A model generated the notes under the pieces. It saw only the letters and a program-made list of their open reading frames with translations, did no database searches and had not been told where the DNA came from. Below, one piece after another: positions 12,285 through 25,694 of a DNA stretch of 64,000 nucleotides (position 1 is its first letter; each line of letters opens with the position of its first letter). The translations under genes were made by a program, and so were the position numbers. Location: the NCBI GenBank assembly GCA_910589415.1, contig OU342630.1, forward strand, positions 62,430,186 to 62,494,185, given 5' to 3'. The DNA is from Malachius bipustulatus. Taxonomy: Eukaryota; Arthropoda; Insecta; Coleoptera; Melyridae.

Positions 12285-12873
12285 AGGAGATGTTGAAAAA
12301 CGTCTCAACTTTTGTAATTGTGTTTTGGATTCACTGAAAATAGATACAAAATTTTTGCAAAAGATGTTATGGATAGATAAATCCAATTTTACAAGATTGG
12401 GCGTTGAAAATTATCACAATCTTCATGTTTGGGGTACAGTTAATCCTCGGTGCGTCAGGCAATCTACGTTTCAACAAGATTTTAGTGCAAATGTGTGGCT
12501 GGGTATTATAGGTAATAATCTCTGCGGACCTCATATTTTACCTCCTCGATTAAATGGAAACTTATTTTATGATTTTCTAGAAAATTCGCTGCACCATCTG
12601 CTTGAAGACGTTCCATTAAATTTACGAAAAGATAGCTGGATACAGTTGGATGGTGCACCTCCTCATTATGGAAGACAAGTACGGCAGTGGTTGGACGAAA
12701 ATTATCACCACCGATGGATTGGACGCTTACCTAACAACTACCGAAATGTGAGAATTCCTAAATGCAATGGTGTATGTCACTCCAGTACATACCCGCGAGG
12801 TATTGCTTCAAAGAATAAGGAATGCTTGCGACGAACTAAGAAATCACTCTGTATAAATAGGATCGGTAATTAA
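12277..12873 (+). pseudogene. Truncated transposase of the Tc1/mariner superfamily (DDE/D)
   Basis: The open frame holds the catalytic middle of an insect transposase. The first-aspartate region reads MLWIDKSNFTRLG and is followed by YHNLHVWG. The segment NVWLGIIGNNLCGPHILP follows, and the second-aspartate region is WIQLDGAPPHYG. The N-terminal helix-turn-helix DNA-binding part is missing. The third catalytic motif (normally RSPDLTPLDFFLWG in this family) is also gone: after WIGR the reading jumps, and the C-terminal part is recognisable only in another frame (VYVTPVHTREVLLQRIRNAC, about 12767-12830). A deletion with a frameshift at about 12730-12765 explains this. The product cannot be active. 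Confidence 0.82.
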
Positions 12874-13158
12874 TTCACTAATTCGTCGATGACAGAAGTG
12901 TATTTTTATTGAAGCTGGAGGAATGCTTTTGAAAATTTGTAATTCTGCCACCCTATTCGTTTATTTAGAATAAATCGGATAAATTGTTCAAAAGTTATGA
13001 GAAAAAAAAAAACAAGAAAATAAATTCAACTCAACGCCCTCTAGCGTAGGAATGAAGCGTTTCTGAGGAAAACGTTACATCGCAATATAACGTTTTTTAA
13101 TCCGTTCTATCAATCGATTCCTGAAGTAAGCAAGATAAAACCTGAATCACCTTGTATA

Positions 13159-14495
13159 TTCTGAATTTGTTTTTCAATTAAAAGTTCCCTTAAAAACAAC
13201 ATTTTCTTTATAAGGATCAATGAAGAGACACTTTTTTAAAAAGGAAGTCTAAAGCCCCCAATTTAGAAAAAAACCACAAGAGAGGTGCGAAATGCGAAAT
13301 ATTTTATTCTTATTTGAAAAACCTGCTCGATTTTCAACAAGGAATCAGCGGGGGAATGGATTGGGGGCATTCTAGCCGTTTTGGGGCAAAATATTCAGGA
13401 GTTCCATGTTGATGAATATTCCATATTAGTATGCCTTATCTTGTAGTACTCATAAAATTAAGTTACTAACAGTTGTAAAATAAGATTTAAAAATAAATTT
13501 CTCCAAAGGATTTGGCTTGAGTTGAACTTCAGAATGACCTAGAAAACTTGCAGGTTCGACCCGACATTACTTTATTTCTTTCCTTCGAATATTTTGGAGT
13601 TCAAAGAACTTCCTTTGAGAATACATATTGCCTATTAACGAAGAATGCTGGTGTGATAATTTAATTTAATTATAAGATTTTTTCAACACATAATTTAGTT
13701 GCGGTGACCATTTTTGAAGTAAAATCTAAGTACTTAAGAAGAATGTTAATGTTAATCTCGTAATTATCTTTCAAATCATATAATATTTTAGATACGACAG
13801 GACAGGACAGGCCGAATGTAACCTCCCGGTTTGACCAATTACCTTAATGAAGGTAGCAATTTTAATCTCGGCAGCAGCTCCAGATAGGAGATAATTCAAT
13901 TTGGTTCTAATTAATGAAGGAATATTCAGAAGCCGGCGGGAAAGGTACACACAGTCGTATCTTTCCAACTTCCCTTCTACTGGTGTAATATTTTGATAAG
14001 GGAGTTGAACAGTGATCGCAGTTTGAAACAAAAGAACTGAAAGGAACTCGGAGTAGCAAACTTTCTGTATCACTACAATGCCCATTCAGTTTCATTTTAC
14101 GCGTTTGGAACGAGTTGGTATGCGGGTCATTATCGCAGTGGCGTTACATTTAGTTTAACTAAACTTCCTCTGAGAGCGAAAAAATGAATTTACACAGTGT
14201 ATTCATGCAAAATAAATATTGTAACTCTAATTTATATTTAGAAGTTTTTGTGTTTTCTTCCTTCTATCCCAAACGGATAAAATTGCTGTCTAAATATATT
14301 ATTATGTGAAGCCGAATATTCCAAATTTAAATATAAATTTAATCACGGGATTACTAAAAAAATTGCTTAAAAAATTATTATATCAACGAAAACGTACCAG
14401 GTCTAATACTTTGAAAACTGAAGATGTAGGCAAAAAACTCCGAAACAGGTCAATTATGTTATCAAAGTCGGACACATTTCGGTGACAAATTAAGC
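13159..14495. other. Intronic DNA, nothing identified
   Basis: Mostly AT-rich. A GC-richer pocket at about 13795-14110 has overlapping open frames but no domain and no splice-bounded exon. A CAGGA short tandem lies near 13797-13812. Confidence 0.4.
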
Positions 14496-14499
14496 TAGC

Positions 14500-15145
14500 T
14501 AATCAATATCTCAGTTATACTTGAAGTTAGAAAAAATAAATTTGGTACACGTTATTGTGAGTGTACCAAGATCATTTTTATTGACAGTAAATATAGAATT
14601 AAATTGTAGCACTTTATAGGTTGATTAAGGATGATTCACCCTTAAAATGTTGCAGAATTATTTAAGCCATTGACCGATTTATCATTTAAAAAATATTACT
14701 TCATTTTATGGGAAATTTAATTGTTTGATACTTTGAATCTAAAAACTTTGTCGTTTTCAACTTTCTTCCTTATCTTTAAATTTGATTGTTAATTTAATAG
14801 CCAACTTTTGAATTTTAGATGATTTTAAATAACATAATTATGCAATTTTTTCCTTATACTATAGGGTTTTTGTTGAAAACGACAAAGTTTTTTGAAAAAT
14901 AACAAGAAAAATAAAAGTTTGAGAATTAAATGCTCCATAAATAAAGTAAAAATTTCTTAAATCGGCCAACGACTTAAAAAATAAATGTAACATTTTAAGG
15001 GTAGGTATATCATCCCTTTTCAACCCCTTAAAATGCTACAATTCAATTCTACTTACTCTCAATGAATGCTCTTGGTACCCTTATAACGTGTGACTTGGTT
15101 TTTATAAGTTCAAGTATACCTGATATATTGATTTTTTTAGAAATT
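14500..15145. repeat. Diverged palindromic (inverted-repeat) element
   Basis: The left arm (about 14505-14815) pairs with the right arm (about 14835-15140). Matching blocks, read as left versus reverse-complemented right, include ATACTTGAAGTTA/ATACTTGAACTTA, GTGTACCAAGA/GGGTACCAAGA, TTGTAGCA and AAACTTTGTCGTTTTCAAC. No coding capacity. It is probably an old non-autonomous foldback-type DNA element. Confidence 0.65.
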
Positions 15146-15223
15146 TGAAACCCTATTTTAAGGTCTATAACTTCTCAGGGGTACCATTTAGTATAGAAAG
15201 AAGTTGAGTTAAATAGCCATATT

Positions 15224-15828
15224 AGGGGGGCTATTTTTGAGTTCACGGGAGTCGATTCCCACGTGAGAGTTCACACGAAAACCGATCAATCTAGGGTACC
15301 TGTATTACCGACTGTCAAATTAACTGCAAAAAACGTCAGTTTTTTCACGAGCGTACAACCGTCTAAAAATTCACACAATTTATTATTTTATTTGTGACTT
15401 ATTAAATAGTCCTCTGTCAATATTTATCTACTTATTACTGGTGTTCTGGGTAACAAAAAAACACTTAGCGGGTAGTTGTGGTTGAAGAAAATACAGCGTA
15501 CAGAATTGCTATATACGAAAGTTTGTCAGGTAGGTTTTATTACACCTTGAGGAACCATATTCTCACAAGGATCGGATTGGAAGTTCTTATTTAGAGACCG
15601 TGTGTCTGTTAAGACACGTTTTCTCAGTAACTATTTAGGATATCCAGTTAAAAATGACACCAAAAACTAAAATCTACAGTTTCCTAGACCCGTACGAGTA
15701 TGCTTTTAATATCCACTAAAATAGAATTTTTTGTTCTCTTATAAAACATCTCAATGTCATGTTTTCACTTTGAATGGGAACGATCTCCGGTGATCGTTCC
15801 ATTCCCACGAACTTGAGAATAACCCCCT
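15224..15828. repeat. Possible short-TIR DNA element
   Basis: AGGGGGGCTATTTTTGAGTT at the left matches the reverse complement of the right end (AGGGGGTTATTCTCAAGTTC). A hairpin (GAATGGGAACGATC / GATCGTTCCATTC, about 15772-15804) lies just inside the right end. No coding motif seen. Confidence 0.45.
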
Positions 15829-15829
15829 G

Positions 15830-16930
15830 ATGTAGCTCATTTTGCTTTATAACAAAAAATCAAAATCAACATGTAATTACTTACCTACTTATTTGAATGC
15901 ATCCCTTCTCTACCGTCACCGGTTTGAGCTGAGCAATAAGTGAATGTCGCTGAGTATTGGCTTTAGCTTCAGGACAATAATTAATAGAGCAATCTATGAT
16001 ACTGGTTCCATATATTGCAGCCCACAAAGGCAATCTTGGAAGTGACGTTGTTAGATATTTGGAATGTCTCCGAAACGAGTTGCTTCATAATAAGCTACAT
16101 ATTATTAAACAGGGCGAACAGCTCAACAAACATACCATGATGATGTGCATACATATTACAGAATGAATTTCAGAATATCATGTTCATGAACTTGCCAGAG
16201 ACAAGTTTATACTGTTGTTGTAAGCAATCCATTTGTTTAATGGAAGAATAGTTTTACAACCGAAGTTAAATCAATAGAAAGAAAAGGAAGATTTTCATTA
16301 ATAACTGTTGAGAAGATAATCTTAGATGAACTAATAAAAGGAAACTCTAAAATTAGGGACATAATTTTCTTATTATTAAAAAAAAGCAGCATGAATAATT
16401 TTTTAACACAAATTAACGCAAATTTAACGCAAAAATTTATTCGTAAGATTGCTGGGCGATAGGTCATTGTTTGCTTTGAAAGTTTCAGCCCTGTATTTCG
16501 TGAAGTTACAGCCTGGACTTATTCCGAGTTGGATATATTGTTGGAGAAGTTTTCTAATTATGTTAACATCGTTGTGACTACAAAGCTATTAACATGTAGA
16601 AGGTCTCAGTGTTCACTTGTTGAATTTTGGCGTTTTATGGTTCTTCTATTGGGTGCGTCAAAACCGCCTTTCATTTTGAATTTCAAATCATTTTCGATTT
16701 GTCAATCATGAAACGCTGATGTTTTTTAGTTGTTGTCATAAGCAAAGTTTGCATGAGGTAAGGTCAAGGAGCGTTGAAAAAACAAAACAATTTGAATTTT
16801 TATTTGATGAAATTTTGATGAAGCAAACAGAACTTAACTTATACAGGGTGGAAAGTAAGTAACGCATAAATTCATTTTCTCGATTAGTATTCGTAGAATA
16901 AAAAAAAATTCACTTAGTTCTGACCTCTGA
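15830..16930. other. Intronic DNA with one isolated transposon end
   Basis: An isolated TACAGGGTGGAAAGTAAG terminus occurs at about 16849 with no partner found. The open frames here are AT-rich and unrecognised. Confidence 0.4.
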
Positions 16931-16934
16931 TCTC

Positions 16935-18150
16935 GACTAACTTGACAGAATTTGGTTGCACCTGATCAGTCCATCTGGTCAGCTTGCTCTCTTTCCAGGA
17001 ACATTTCCAGACACGATTAGTCTCTTCATGTTATCTCCATCCCTGCGAGCCACGTGACCAAAAAAAACTGAAGGACTCGCCCTAGACATATTGATGACAA
17101 TTTTTTTGTTTAGTTCATTTAGAATAGAGACATTTGTTCAATGAGCGGTCCAAGGTATTCACAAAATTCACCTCCAACACCACATCTCGAAAGCCTCGAT
17201 CTTTTCACGTTCACGAGCACGGAGGGTCCAAGGTTCAGCACCGTATAAGAAAATGGAGAAGGCAAGAGTTTTTAGAAGTTATATTTTGGTTCTCTTGGTG
17301 TTCAATCAACCGACTATCATTATTATTGTCTTGTTTTTTTTAATTTTTAAACTGACTTTGTTGCTCTCGTTTTCTATTCGTTTGAAAAGTTCGATCATTT
17401 CTTCTTCCGTTGCTGCTATGAGGTGGTATCGTCAGCGAATCTCGAGTTGGAGATTCTTCTCCCGGCTACTGTTATACCCCCAGACCAGCCGTCTAGGGAC
17501 TCTTTCATGATAAACTTGCCATAGATATTAAAAAGATCAGGTGAAAGACCGGACTCCTCGTACAGCTCGAAATTGTTTGAGACCTCTGGTCTACACGAAC
17601 GGTTACTATGTTTGATTCATAAAAATCTTTATAAGGGTTTATAAGAAGCCCATATTCGTCAAAATAGTCCAAAGCTTCCTCCAGCTGATACAGTCGAAAG
17701 CTCCTTGGTAATCGATGAAACACACCATATGTTTTCCCTACATGGAACCTGCTTGTTCTTGACATATCTGGCGGTCTAAATAAGCCTTTAGTCTGGGTTT
17801 TTAAACTACTAAGAGGATTTTGTTTTGCTGGCATGGGATATCAGAGCCAGTGTTAGGTAGTTCTCACATCCAATATGTAGTAGTCCCTTTTTTGTGTAGT
17901 GGAACGTACATTGAAGTGCATCAATTAGCTGGACATGTTCCTGTACTCCACATTAGACGTATAGTTGCAGGGTACAATTTGCAAATCTGTCTCGCCCAAC
18001 ATTTGAAAAAGTTCTTCCTGTATAGTATCAATATATAGATAGCTGATTTGTGTTTATGTTGGAAACCAGAAGAAAGATCGACGTAAGAGTCTCGTCTATC
18101 TTTGAAATCACCAGCATACCTGCATTGACCATTTTCAAACATTTATCACA
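16935..18150 (-). pseudogene. Decayed RTE-type non-LTR retrotransposon (reverse transcriptase)
   Basis: On the minus strand the pieces of an RTE-like LINE RT run in order with many stops and frameshifts. They include CWARQICKLYPATIRLMW and STGTCPANWCTS (about 18020-17910), VPLHKKGTTT (about 17890), a piece resembling YRTLALISHASK (about 17850-17820), an LxxALDYF piece resembling the first catalytic motif (about 17690), NLYESNIVTVRVD-like sequence (about 17610-17580), GGITVAGRRISNSRFADDTT (about 17490-17425; the catalytic FADD motif), and the C-terminal PWTAH/NELNK/FFGHVARRDGD/RWTDQVQ blocks (about 17150-16960). Those C-terminal blocks are typical of insect RTE elements. The endonuclease domain is not present. 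Confidence 0.78.
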
Positions 18151-18900
18151 AAATATTTACAAAGGCTCCTATTTTCTTTTATCAACAATAAGACATTTTT
18201 GGCTAGACATTGCCTTAGTTAAAATATTATTAAAATTTCACGGGTGACGTTAAGCAAATTGTAATCTATTTTTGTTAATATAACTTCGAATTGATTCACT
18301 TCGACTTTACACTTGACAGCAATAAAGACCTTTCATTTCAGCCGAAGCCCGGACGTTTTATTACATTTTTAATAAAGTTTCACGGGTAGTCAACACAGAT
18401 ATCTCTCGTTCTCTAGAGCTAAATTGAAAACAAATGAAAGGGAAATATACAATGTTCATTATTCAGCGAACCGGAATTAAACGATGGCCGGGAGAACTCC
18501 GACTATGGACGTTGCCTCCACCAATATTTCCTACGTGGATGAGAGCAGTTTTGTATTGGCCTATCCTTAATGGAGCTTATCGAAGCTTTTTTAACACAAT
18601 AAAAAGCATTAAAGCGTAATTCTTGTCTGGATGTAACCCATTGTTCTTTTAATTAAACGACAGCACTGAAATAACTGAAAAACAATTGAAAAATTTGCAA
18701 TACGCTTTTGATTTGCCATTCACCTTCCTTTTTTCCTTCTTCGGAGACCTGACATTTTCTACTATGCTTATCGCTTCTAGAGCTTTTAATTTCTAAAGAA
18801 ATACATACCCCAGCACGGAAGATGTCTCTTGATTTTAAGAAAAATTTGTTTTCCAAGTGGATGGAGACTTAAATAAGGGACTAAAATTATATTCATAATG
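18151..18900. other. Intronic DNA, nothing identified
   Basis: AT-rich with two short unsupported open frames. It separates the RTE fragment from the mariner-like element. Confidence 0.4.
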
Positions 18901-20023
18901 TACAGAGTGTCCCAAATATATGAAAGATATCAAAGTAATGTTTTTATAGTTAAGTTTGTAGAATTTTTTGTTTGTTTGAAGTCCCCTATCACGTTTGAAA
19001 ATTATGAATAGTTATTCGGGGACAGCCTGTATAATATGTCGAAGAGTATATACGAAAAAATTTCCCAACCGTCGTACCCGGAAGCAAAAGACGGGTAGAA
19101 CAAATATTATGGGAAATAGGTTGTTTATTAAATCCTCGAAAGAATTAGGCATGACGTCAACCTCCACCAAGCCCCGATCAAGAAGGGAAAATTCTTGACA
19201 TTGTAAAGAAGCGGAACCAAGTATAATTCTCCAGATAGTATCCTCTCGAGCTCAGGATCAAAAAGACACAATTCACAGGATATTGAGGAGGAACGGTTTG
19301 AGTTCATTCAGGCCCAAAAATTTAATCTGATGAATGATGGGATGAAAACCCTCATTCAATGTGCCAAAGACGATCAAGACGATGGTCAATCAACATTTGG
19401 GCTTGGTTACTGCGAATAGCGAATTGTCCGTACATTTTGCCTAAACGGGTTAATTCAGCCCGATGTCTACCTAAACAATTTTTGCAGGAGAATTTACCAT
19501 AACCATTGTTTGATGAAGTTACGTTTGTACTCCGAATAATGCGTTGACCTGACCTGACCTGACCCGGCTCATTTTGGGATAAAAGTATGGAATTTCTGGA
19601 ATGAAAGTTTCCTAGAAAGTGGTGGATCGGAAAAGGTGAACCCATACCATGGACTCACAGATCGCCAGATTACATCCATTGGATTACTTCTTATGGCTCT
19701 ACATGAAAGAACATGTTTACCGTGATCCAGTTTTAAACGAAGAAGAGGTATAAGCACGTATTTGCGCTGCTGCAGCATTATTAGATGATGATCTTCTACA
19801 AAGGGTTTGAGCTTCCATGATTGGTCGTGCGAGCTTTGCCTTATAGTAGGAGGTGACCAGTTTGAGTACATTCTATAATGTGGACAATATCTTGTTTTTC
19901 AAATAACGCTTTTGACGAGGAACAAACGGAACATTTTTCACTCTCGATTTTTTATTTATTTTTTGTTCCATGAATAGAGTGTGATGTCAAAATCACGGGT
20001 GTCAATCTTGAGACACCCTGTAT
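18901..20023 (+). mobile_element. Decayed Tc1/mariner-like transposon
   Basis: The left end TACAGAGTGTCCCA and the right end, reverse-complemented as TACAGGGTGTCTCA, bound a 1.12 kb plus-strand transposase remnant. The third catalytic motif survives as WIGKGEPIPWTHRSPDYI (about 19617-19670), followed by HVYRDPVLNEEEV (about 19710-19750) and ARICAAAALLDDDLLQRV. Upstream pieces read through several stops and frameshifts. Beyond the terminal 14 bp the TIRs no longer match. A TGACC tandem lies near 19545-19563. Confidence 0.68.
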
Positions 20024-23000
20024 AAGCAAACTCTAACTGGTATACTGCAAGATGAAGGCCAGCGTGTTGAGATATAAACATTTCATAATGCAAATTAAAT
20101 TACCAACCCTGTGTATGCACCAAAGCGATTCCAGCTCGGCCACATGAAAGAATAAAGGACTCTTATTAGGATTTCAGGACCCAATTGCGGGAAGCCTCTT
20201 TCAGGCACGTGCTTTCAGCGGCGGGTCCGGCATATAAACTCTGAAATGACAGAGCCTGAAATCAGTTGCGGGAAAGGGTAATGGCTGCGTATACCGTTAT
20301 TTATGTTGAAGGCTATGAGAACTGAAAGGGAAAATAGGGTTTATGTATAAATGCCATAATTTACAGAAGCTGAGCGAGATCATTGTTGGCTCTCTGGAAC
20401 GACTTAGCCAGCCGGCAGCCGCAGCTTTTATGGGCCTTGCCACTTGAGATAGCCATCACTCATATCAAGCGGCTTCAATTTCATTTTTTATTGTAAAAGA
20501 ATTTTTACAGATTGCTACAAAAACCAAAAACCATCTGAGGTAAAAATATCGTCGAATATAACTGTCTGAAATTTGACAAATATCCCGAATACATTCGACC
20601 ACATTCCCATTAAGTGAAATTTCCAAGAAACTTGAGTTAAAGGCAAAGGTTATACTGAAATAGGTACCTATGCGCCATCTAGAAAGCTGATGTTTTATCC
20701 GTGCTTTTTGTTATTCATTTGTATATGAACCTACCAAAGATAGCTTAGATACCTATAAATTGTCGGTTTAACAAAATGTTAAAAAATTCATAAAAGACAT
20801 GTTAAGTATTTTATTATTGTCTCAAAATAAGGTTGTTTTACTCAATGATCCATCCAGCTTACGTACAAGACAATTTTTTTTTTAATTTTTTTATTGGGGA
20901 AACACAACTTTCATCATATTTTTTATGGATTATCCATGGTGTTTTGATCTATTTGATGAAACTACTAATAAATTTTTTTTTCTATTTTTTTCAAATTCCA
21001 CTCTTCTTGTTGATGAAATATGAGCGAATTTTTCGGGTTTTTAATTTTTTGGGTCCGGAATCATTAGATTTTCGCCAGAATCAAGGCTAGTTTTGGAAAC
21101 TCCTTTCTTAAGTTAGAACTTCCATATTATTAGGTTCTGTTTTGATTTCTTTCATTGCCAACATTGGATCCAAAATAACGACATGGCAAAATTTGTTTGT
21201 TGGTCTTGCTGGTTCAAGTGATTTGTCATGCATTCTTTAGCATACCGTGATTTTGGATCCATAACAGAGATATAAACTAAAGTTCATTACGGAATTGGTA
21301 ACTGAAGATAGTTTCAAAAACTAGGTTTCATTTGGGGGAAAACTTACGAGTGCCAGAACAAGAAGAAAATAGATCGTCTGCCATATTCCGACAACGAGCG
21401 TCTAAATCCACAAACTTAAGAGAAACAAATAATCCATTTCATGTTTGACGAGATCTATGTTGACGAGATCTACATGCCCTTAACATTTTTTTTTGTTAAA
21501 AACAGATAATCTGAGCGTGCTTAAAAATTTACTTGAAGATTGCAGCACGAGATTTTTGTGACAACATCCATGATTACTAGAGTTCCTCTGGATATTACAT
21601 CTTGTAATTTATGTTACATTATCCTTCGAATATGGAAAGATTAATTTAACCGAATAAAAAATATGTAATTTTAAATCCCGTATGAATAATTTTACATGCT
21701 CGTGTATATTTCACGGGTCTCAGCGGAAAACCTCATTGACAGAAAAAACCCGAGTTAACTCCAGTTCCGAAGAGTAAAACTACTAAATCAGAGGATTACT
21801 GTTCAGGTTTTTGCGGAGAGTAAGCCAACTAGGGTATCAGATAAAAGTCATGTGCCTTTAAATGGCCCTTTGGCAGAATCCCTATACAGCTGAATAAAAT
21901 TCAATTAAAACTAGAGTAATGAACTTTTTGTTTCCGGTGTTGCAATATGTCCAGGAAAGCTCTCCGAGTAATAAAGGGGAACAGATGCTTGTGAAGATAA
22001 AATAAAATGGAATTGCAACCGACAAAGTTTCGCGTGTGTGTGTGTGGGTGTGTGTGTCACTTGTGTGAAATATGCTCGCGGTACGCTTTATCAAATTTAT
22101 ATATCTGTATATCCGCATATATCTGCGAATTTAATATCACGTGGAACGCTCTGTCCTGAAGTAAGTGACGTTTTTAGTCTTGCTTTCCGGTATTGTGTTA
22201 GATTTTAAGAAAAAAGCACCATCAAAAGACCAGTTTATATTCAGTCAAAATACCACATATATCATATGACGTATTTTTTGTTATGGTCTATGTTACTTTT
22301 GACGGTCAGTTAGTGATTTAGTGGTGGAAACTTTAATCAAATTTCGTACTCACTTCTTGTTTCCAGGCTTTTATAAAATGTGGCCTTAAACAGACTCCTG
22401 CTCTATCTGTTGTCTATCTTTCACACAAATATTGGCAACCCTTTTAGATTCCATGCAACATGGTCGAAGGCTTGGCCTTACATTTAGATATACATTATCT
22501 ATTGAAGTTATAATATTGAGAGAAAAAGTTTCTTGTCGCGAAACTAACATATCGTATAATATAATAATATAAAGCATTTAGTAGAGTTTAAATCGTGATT
22601 GCATCTACAGTTAGATAAACTCCAACTGGAACATCGTTTTTGTCCAATTTCGAGGCAAGCCTGGTCATTATTATTAACTCAAGCATCTAGCTGAGGATGC
22701 GTACGTTAATAATGAGTATAAACTTCGCATTGATAATGTAGTGGAGGCCACACACGCATGTTACACGTACGGGATCGGGTTGGTACGTGTTCGAGATACA
22801 TAGATTACCGCGGGTGAGCAAATGGGTTAAGTAGAACTGCGGCCTTCCTAGCAAATGTTCTCTGAGTTATTCCTTTACCACAATTCCTGAAACGGCTCTA
22901 GCATGGGTTTCAAACTTGAGAGTTACATTTTATAAAGTATTAGGGTTAGAGCGGTTCGAATAAACTCCAGAATTATAAAATTTGCATCAGCAGATTTTAT

Positions 23001-23120
23001 TCTAGATTAAGAATAAAAATTGGTATAAGTGCTACAAGTGTTTGAAAACGTGACTGTTGTAATGATAACTTCAATCTGTCAATTATATTTTGAGAAATTA
23101 ACGTGTTATGTTCTCCTTTA
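20024..23120. other. Intronic DNA with a microsatellite and a weak inverted repeat
   Basis: Contains a (GT)n microsatellite at 22033-22058. A diverged inverted repeat lies at about 21070-21350 (TTGGATCCAAAATAACG against its complement, and CTAGTTTTGGAAACT against CTAGTTTTTGAAACT). A GC-richer tract at about 20120-20300 has no coding signature. No exon recognised. Confidence 0.4.
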
Positions 23121-23129
23121 ATCAGTATC

Positions 23130-23805
23130 ACCATGTTTTGATTTAATCTTTTTTGAAATTATTGAGAAGGGGCATCATTTCCGGAAAATTTTTTTTAGAC
23201 AAAAGTAATCCAGTTTGGGGGGACGGGCGTTTGTATCAAAAAATCACCCCTCAAACTTAACCCCCCTGCCTATGGGTGGGAGTGACTTTAACTTCTTGAT
23301 TTTTTTTGTGGATTATGATTTTTCATGAAAAAATACGAAACTTTGGTCTAAGCCCGATTTTTCGATATCCATTTACTTTCTTGTGACTAAAAAGCGGCCT
23401 CCAAGGGAAAATTGCAAAAGGCAAAAGTTGTTTCGTTTAAACAGGGCCATCGGTTGGAAATAAAGACGACCACCCCTAGTTTTTATTCATGAATTTAACA
23501 TTTGTATTGGGGGTGGGGGGGGGGGGTTAGCTTTTATGTTCAATCGACGTCCCTTTCCAAATCCAAAAACTTTTGCTTCTTGCAATTTCCACCTGGAAGC
23601 CATTGTTTAGTCACAAAAAAGTAATGATAATACTGAAAAATCGGTTAAGAAGTCGAAATCATCCCCACTTATAGGCAGGAGGTTAAGGGTGGGAGTGGAT
23701 TTTGGCTCAAAACGATGTTTTCCTCCAAAATGGATAACTTGCGCCTGAAACTTTTTTCCCGGAAATAATGCCCCTGTAAAATTGATCACCACCTGTATAC
23801 CTACA
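23130..23805. repeat. Palindromic element with G/C-rich inner blocks
   Basis: The two halves are inverted copies. GGGGCATCATTTCCGG (about 23169) matches the reverse complement of CCGGAAATAATGCCCC (about 23759-23774). CTGCCTATGGGTGGGAGTGA matches CTGCCTATAAGTGGGGATGA on the other strand, and CTTGTGACTAAAAAG matches TTTGTGACTAAACAA. The right end is ...CACCTGTA. Non-coding. Confidence 0.68.
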
Positions 23806-24938
23806 CAATAACAGGGAATATACATTTTCAGTCAAGTGAGTTTTGAGTTTCTTCTTCGCTACTGTTTTAGTCTTGGTCAAGTATAGTGTGGAAGTCTTCC
23901 AATGCACCAATTTCTGATTTGTGAAATTTGTCATCATTTGCCGCGTCTGCATAAATTGAAATACAAGTACGTTCGTTTCTTGCTATCAACTAAGCTCTAG
24001 GTACTATTGACTGCTGAGTGCTTACTGAAGACTGTAACTGAAAATACAACAACCTCACTCCAATATGCGAATGAGAATAAAAAGGCGATTCCCATTTACT
24101 GGACCTTCGACGGAGAGAGCGAGTCTCCGAATTGACGTTTGCAATTCCGGTGATGAATTGGTAACAATATAGGTAGGTATACTCTTTACGTTTAGAGCAC
24201 TTGAACAATTCGAATGCCTGATGCTACCTACTCGTATAGTTTCGCTATAAACAGAAGCTTTTTGTTAGGATGAACGAAATGACGCATTTTAATGAAGTTT
24301 GTCAAATTTTAATTTGACATATTTTTTGTGGTAAAACAATTTAAAGTTACCGCATGGAACGTTTAACAACATACCTCAAATATTATGACGCAGAAAAGCT
24401 CATCAAGAGACACGCACGGATGTTGGATTTTTAACCTCGGACAGATAAATCAGTTAACGAACAGAGGAGAGTTAAAGCCGACATGCTAGCAAAAAATCAG
24501 CACGAATTTTATCGCTGAAAAGAAAAGAAAATTTTCAGGGATGAAGATGGTATCCTTTATGACAGCCGATTAATAAGAATAAACTCCTCTGTTGGACCAT
24601 TAATATCCATTCTTACGGAGGCATCAAACATTTAATAATGGAGTTCTCAAGCTCACAAAGGGGTGATAAAGAGGCAACTATTCGGGGTGATTACCGGAGG
24701 CTGAAAAAATTTGCTTTTTCTCTCAATTCCCAGGCAGTAGCCGTGTACCTTGCTCCGCATGGGTCTCAGGATGAGGCTCTTGGCGATAAATAATGCTCTT
24801 ACTGAAACGGTCCGGCCAGTTAGACCGGGAAGGATGCGAATTGACACTTCTCCTATATCCATGGATGTATTGAAAAACCTACAAATTCCGTACTGTCATT
24901 CGATAGGAAATGATTGAATACTGATTTGAACGTAACTA
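23806..24938. other. Intronic DNA, nothing firmly identified
   Basis: A stretch at about 24355-24620 reads weakly like retrotransposon-derived protein (MERLTTYLKYYDAEKLIKRH) but has stops and no catalytic motif, so no call is made. Confidence 0.35.
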
Positions 24939-25694
24939 TACAGGGTATATCATAAATATACCGACAAATTTTTAGGGGTAGTAGGGGGCATCAAGATATT
25001 TTTTATTTATTTTTTTTGATTTCATAAACATTTTTCCAAAAACGCTTGATTTTCGAGATACAAGGTGCTAAAATAATAAAAAAATAACAGTTTTTGGTTA
25101 TAACTCGCGTAAAATTGGAACGATTTAGATAAAACTTGACATAAACAAGCAAAAGATTTTTACAAAAACAATATTCAATAGCCACTGCATTTTAAAACCA
25201 TTTTTGAGACATTTGAAGTTTTATAAGATAATTTTGGCCCATTACACTGTAAAGTTATTGATTTCATTAAAAATTATATGACCTACTTAATAATACTAAG
25301 TGACATTGCCTGAGAAAGCTTCAAATATCTCGAAAACGGTGTATCGTATGGAAAAAAACTACATGACACTTGTTTTAAAATTCATGGGCTATAGGATAAT
25401 GTTGTATTTACAATAAAGCCAGTGGCGTAAAAGATAGGGAAGGAAAATAAAAAAAAAGGAAAAACCCTGAATATCTACGCCACTGTAAGCCATCTAGAAA
25501 ACCTGAAATAGCGTGATTGAAGCCCTTTGCTCATGCCCACTTTTATCAGAATCAGTTTACAAAATTTACACGAGTTACAATCAAAAATGGTTATTTATTT
25601 TAATTTTAACACCTTGGATCTCGAAAAAGAAAGCGTTTTTGGATTATACTACCCTATACTAAAAGTTTGTCGGTATATTTATGATACACCTGTA
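24939..25694. repeat. Palindromic element with TACAGG ends
   Basis: The left end is TACAGGGTATATCATAAATA and the right end, reverse-complemented, is TACAGGTGTATCATAAATA. Both continue into ACCGACAAA and then AAAAACGCTT...TTTTCGAGAT. The inner region is more diverged. Non-coding; a Tc1/mariner-type foldback MITE is likely because it begins with TA. Confidence 0.7.

Larger units (their letters stand above)
12086..13158 (+). mobile_element. Internally deleted Tc1/mariner-superfamily transposon with long TIRs
   Basis: Terminal inverted repeats of roughly 170 bp flank a transposase remnant. The left end reads TTGATTCAGGTTT and continues through GGAATCGATAGAACGGATTA and CCTCAGAAACGCT. The right end reverse-complements to GGTGATTCAGGTTT and the same internal blocks, including CTCATAACTTTTGAAC. 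The ends have drifted, so the TA target duplication is not clean. The element is about 1.07 kb, well short of an autonomous copy. Confidence 0.8.

Noticed and set aside
24355..24620. Possible BEL/Pao-type retrotransposon fragment (EKLIKRHARML...)
   Set aside because: Weak resemblance, several stops, no protease, RT, RNase H or integrase motif.
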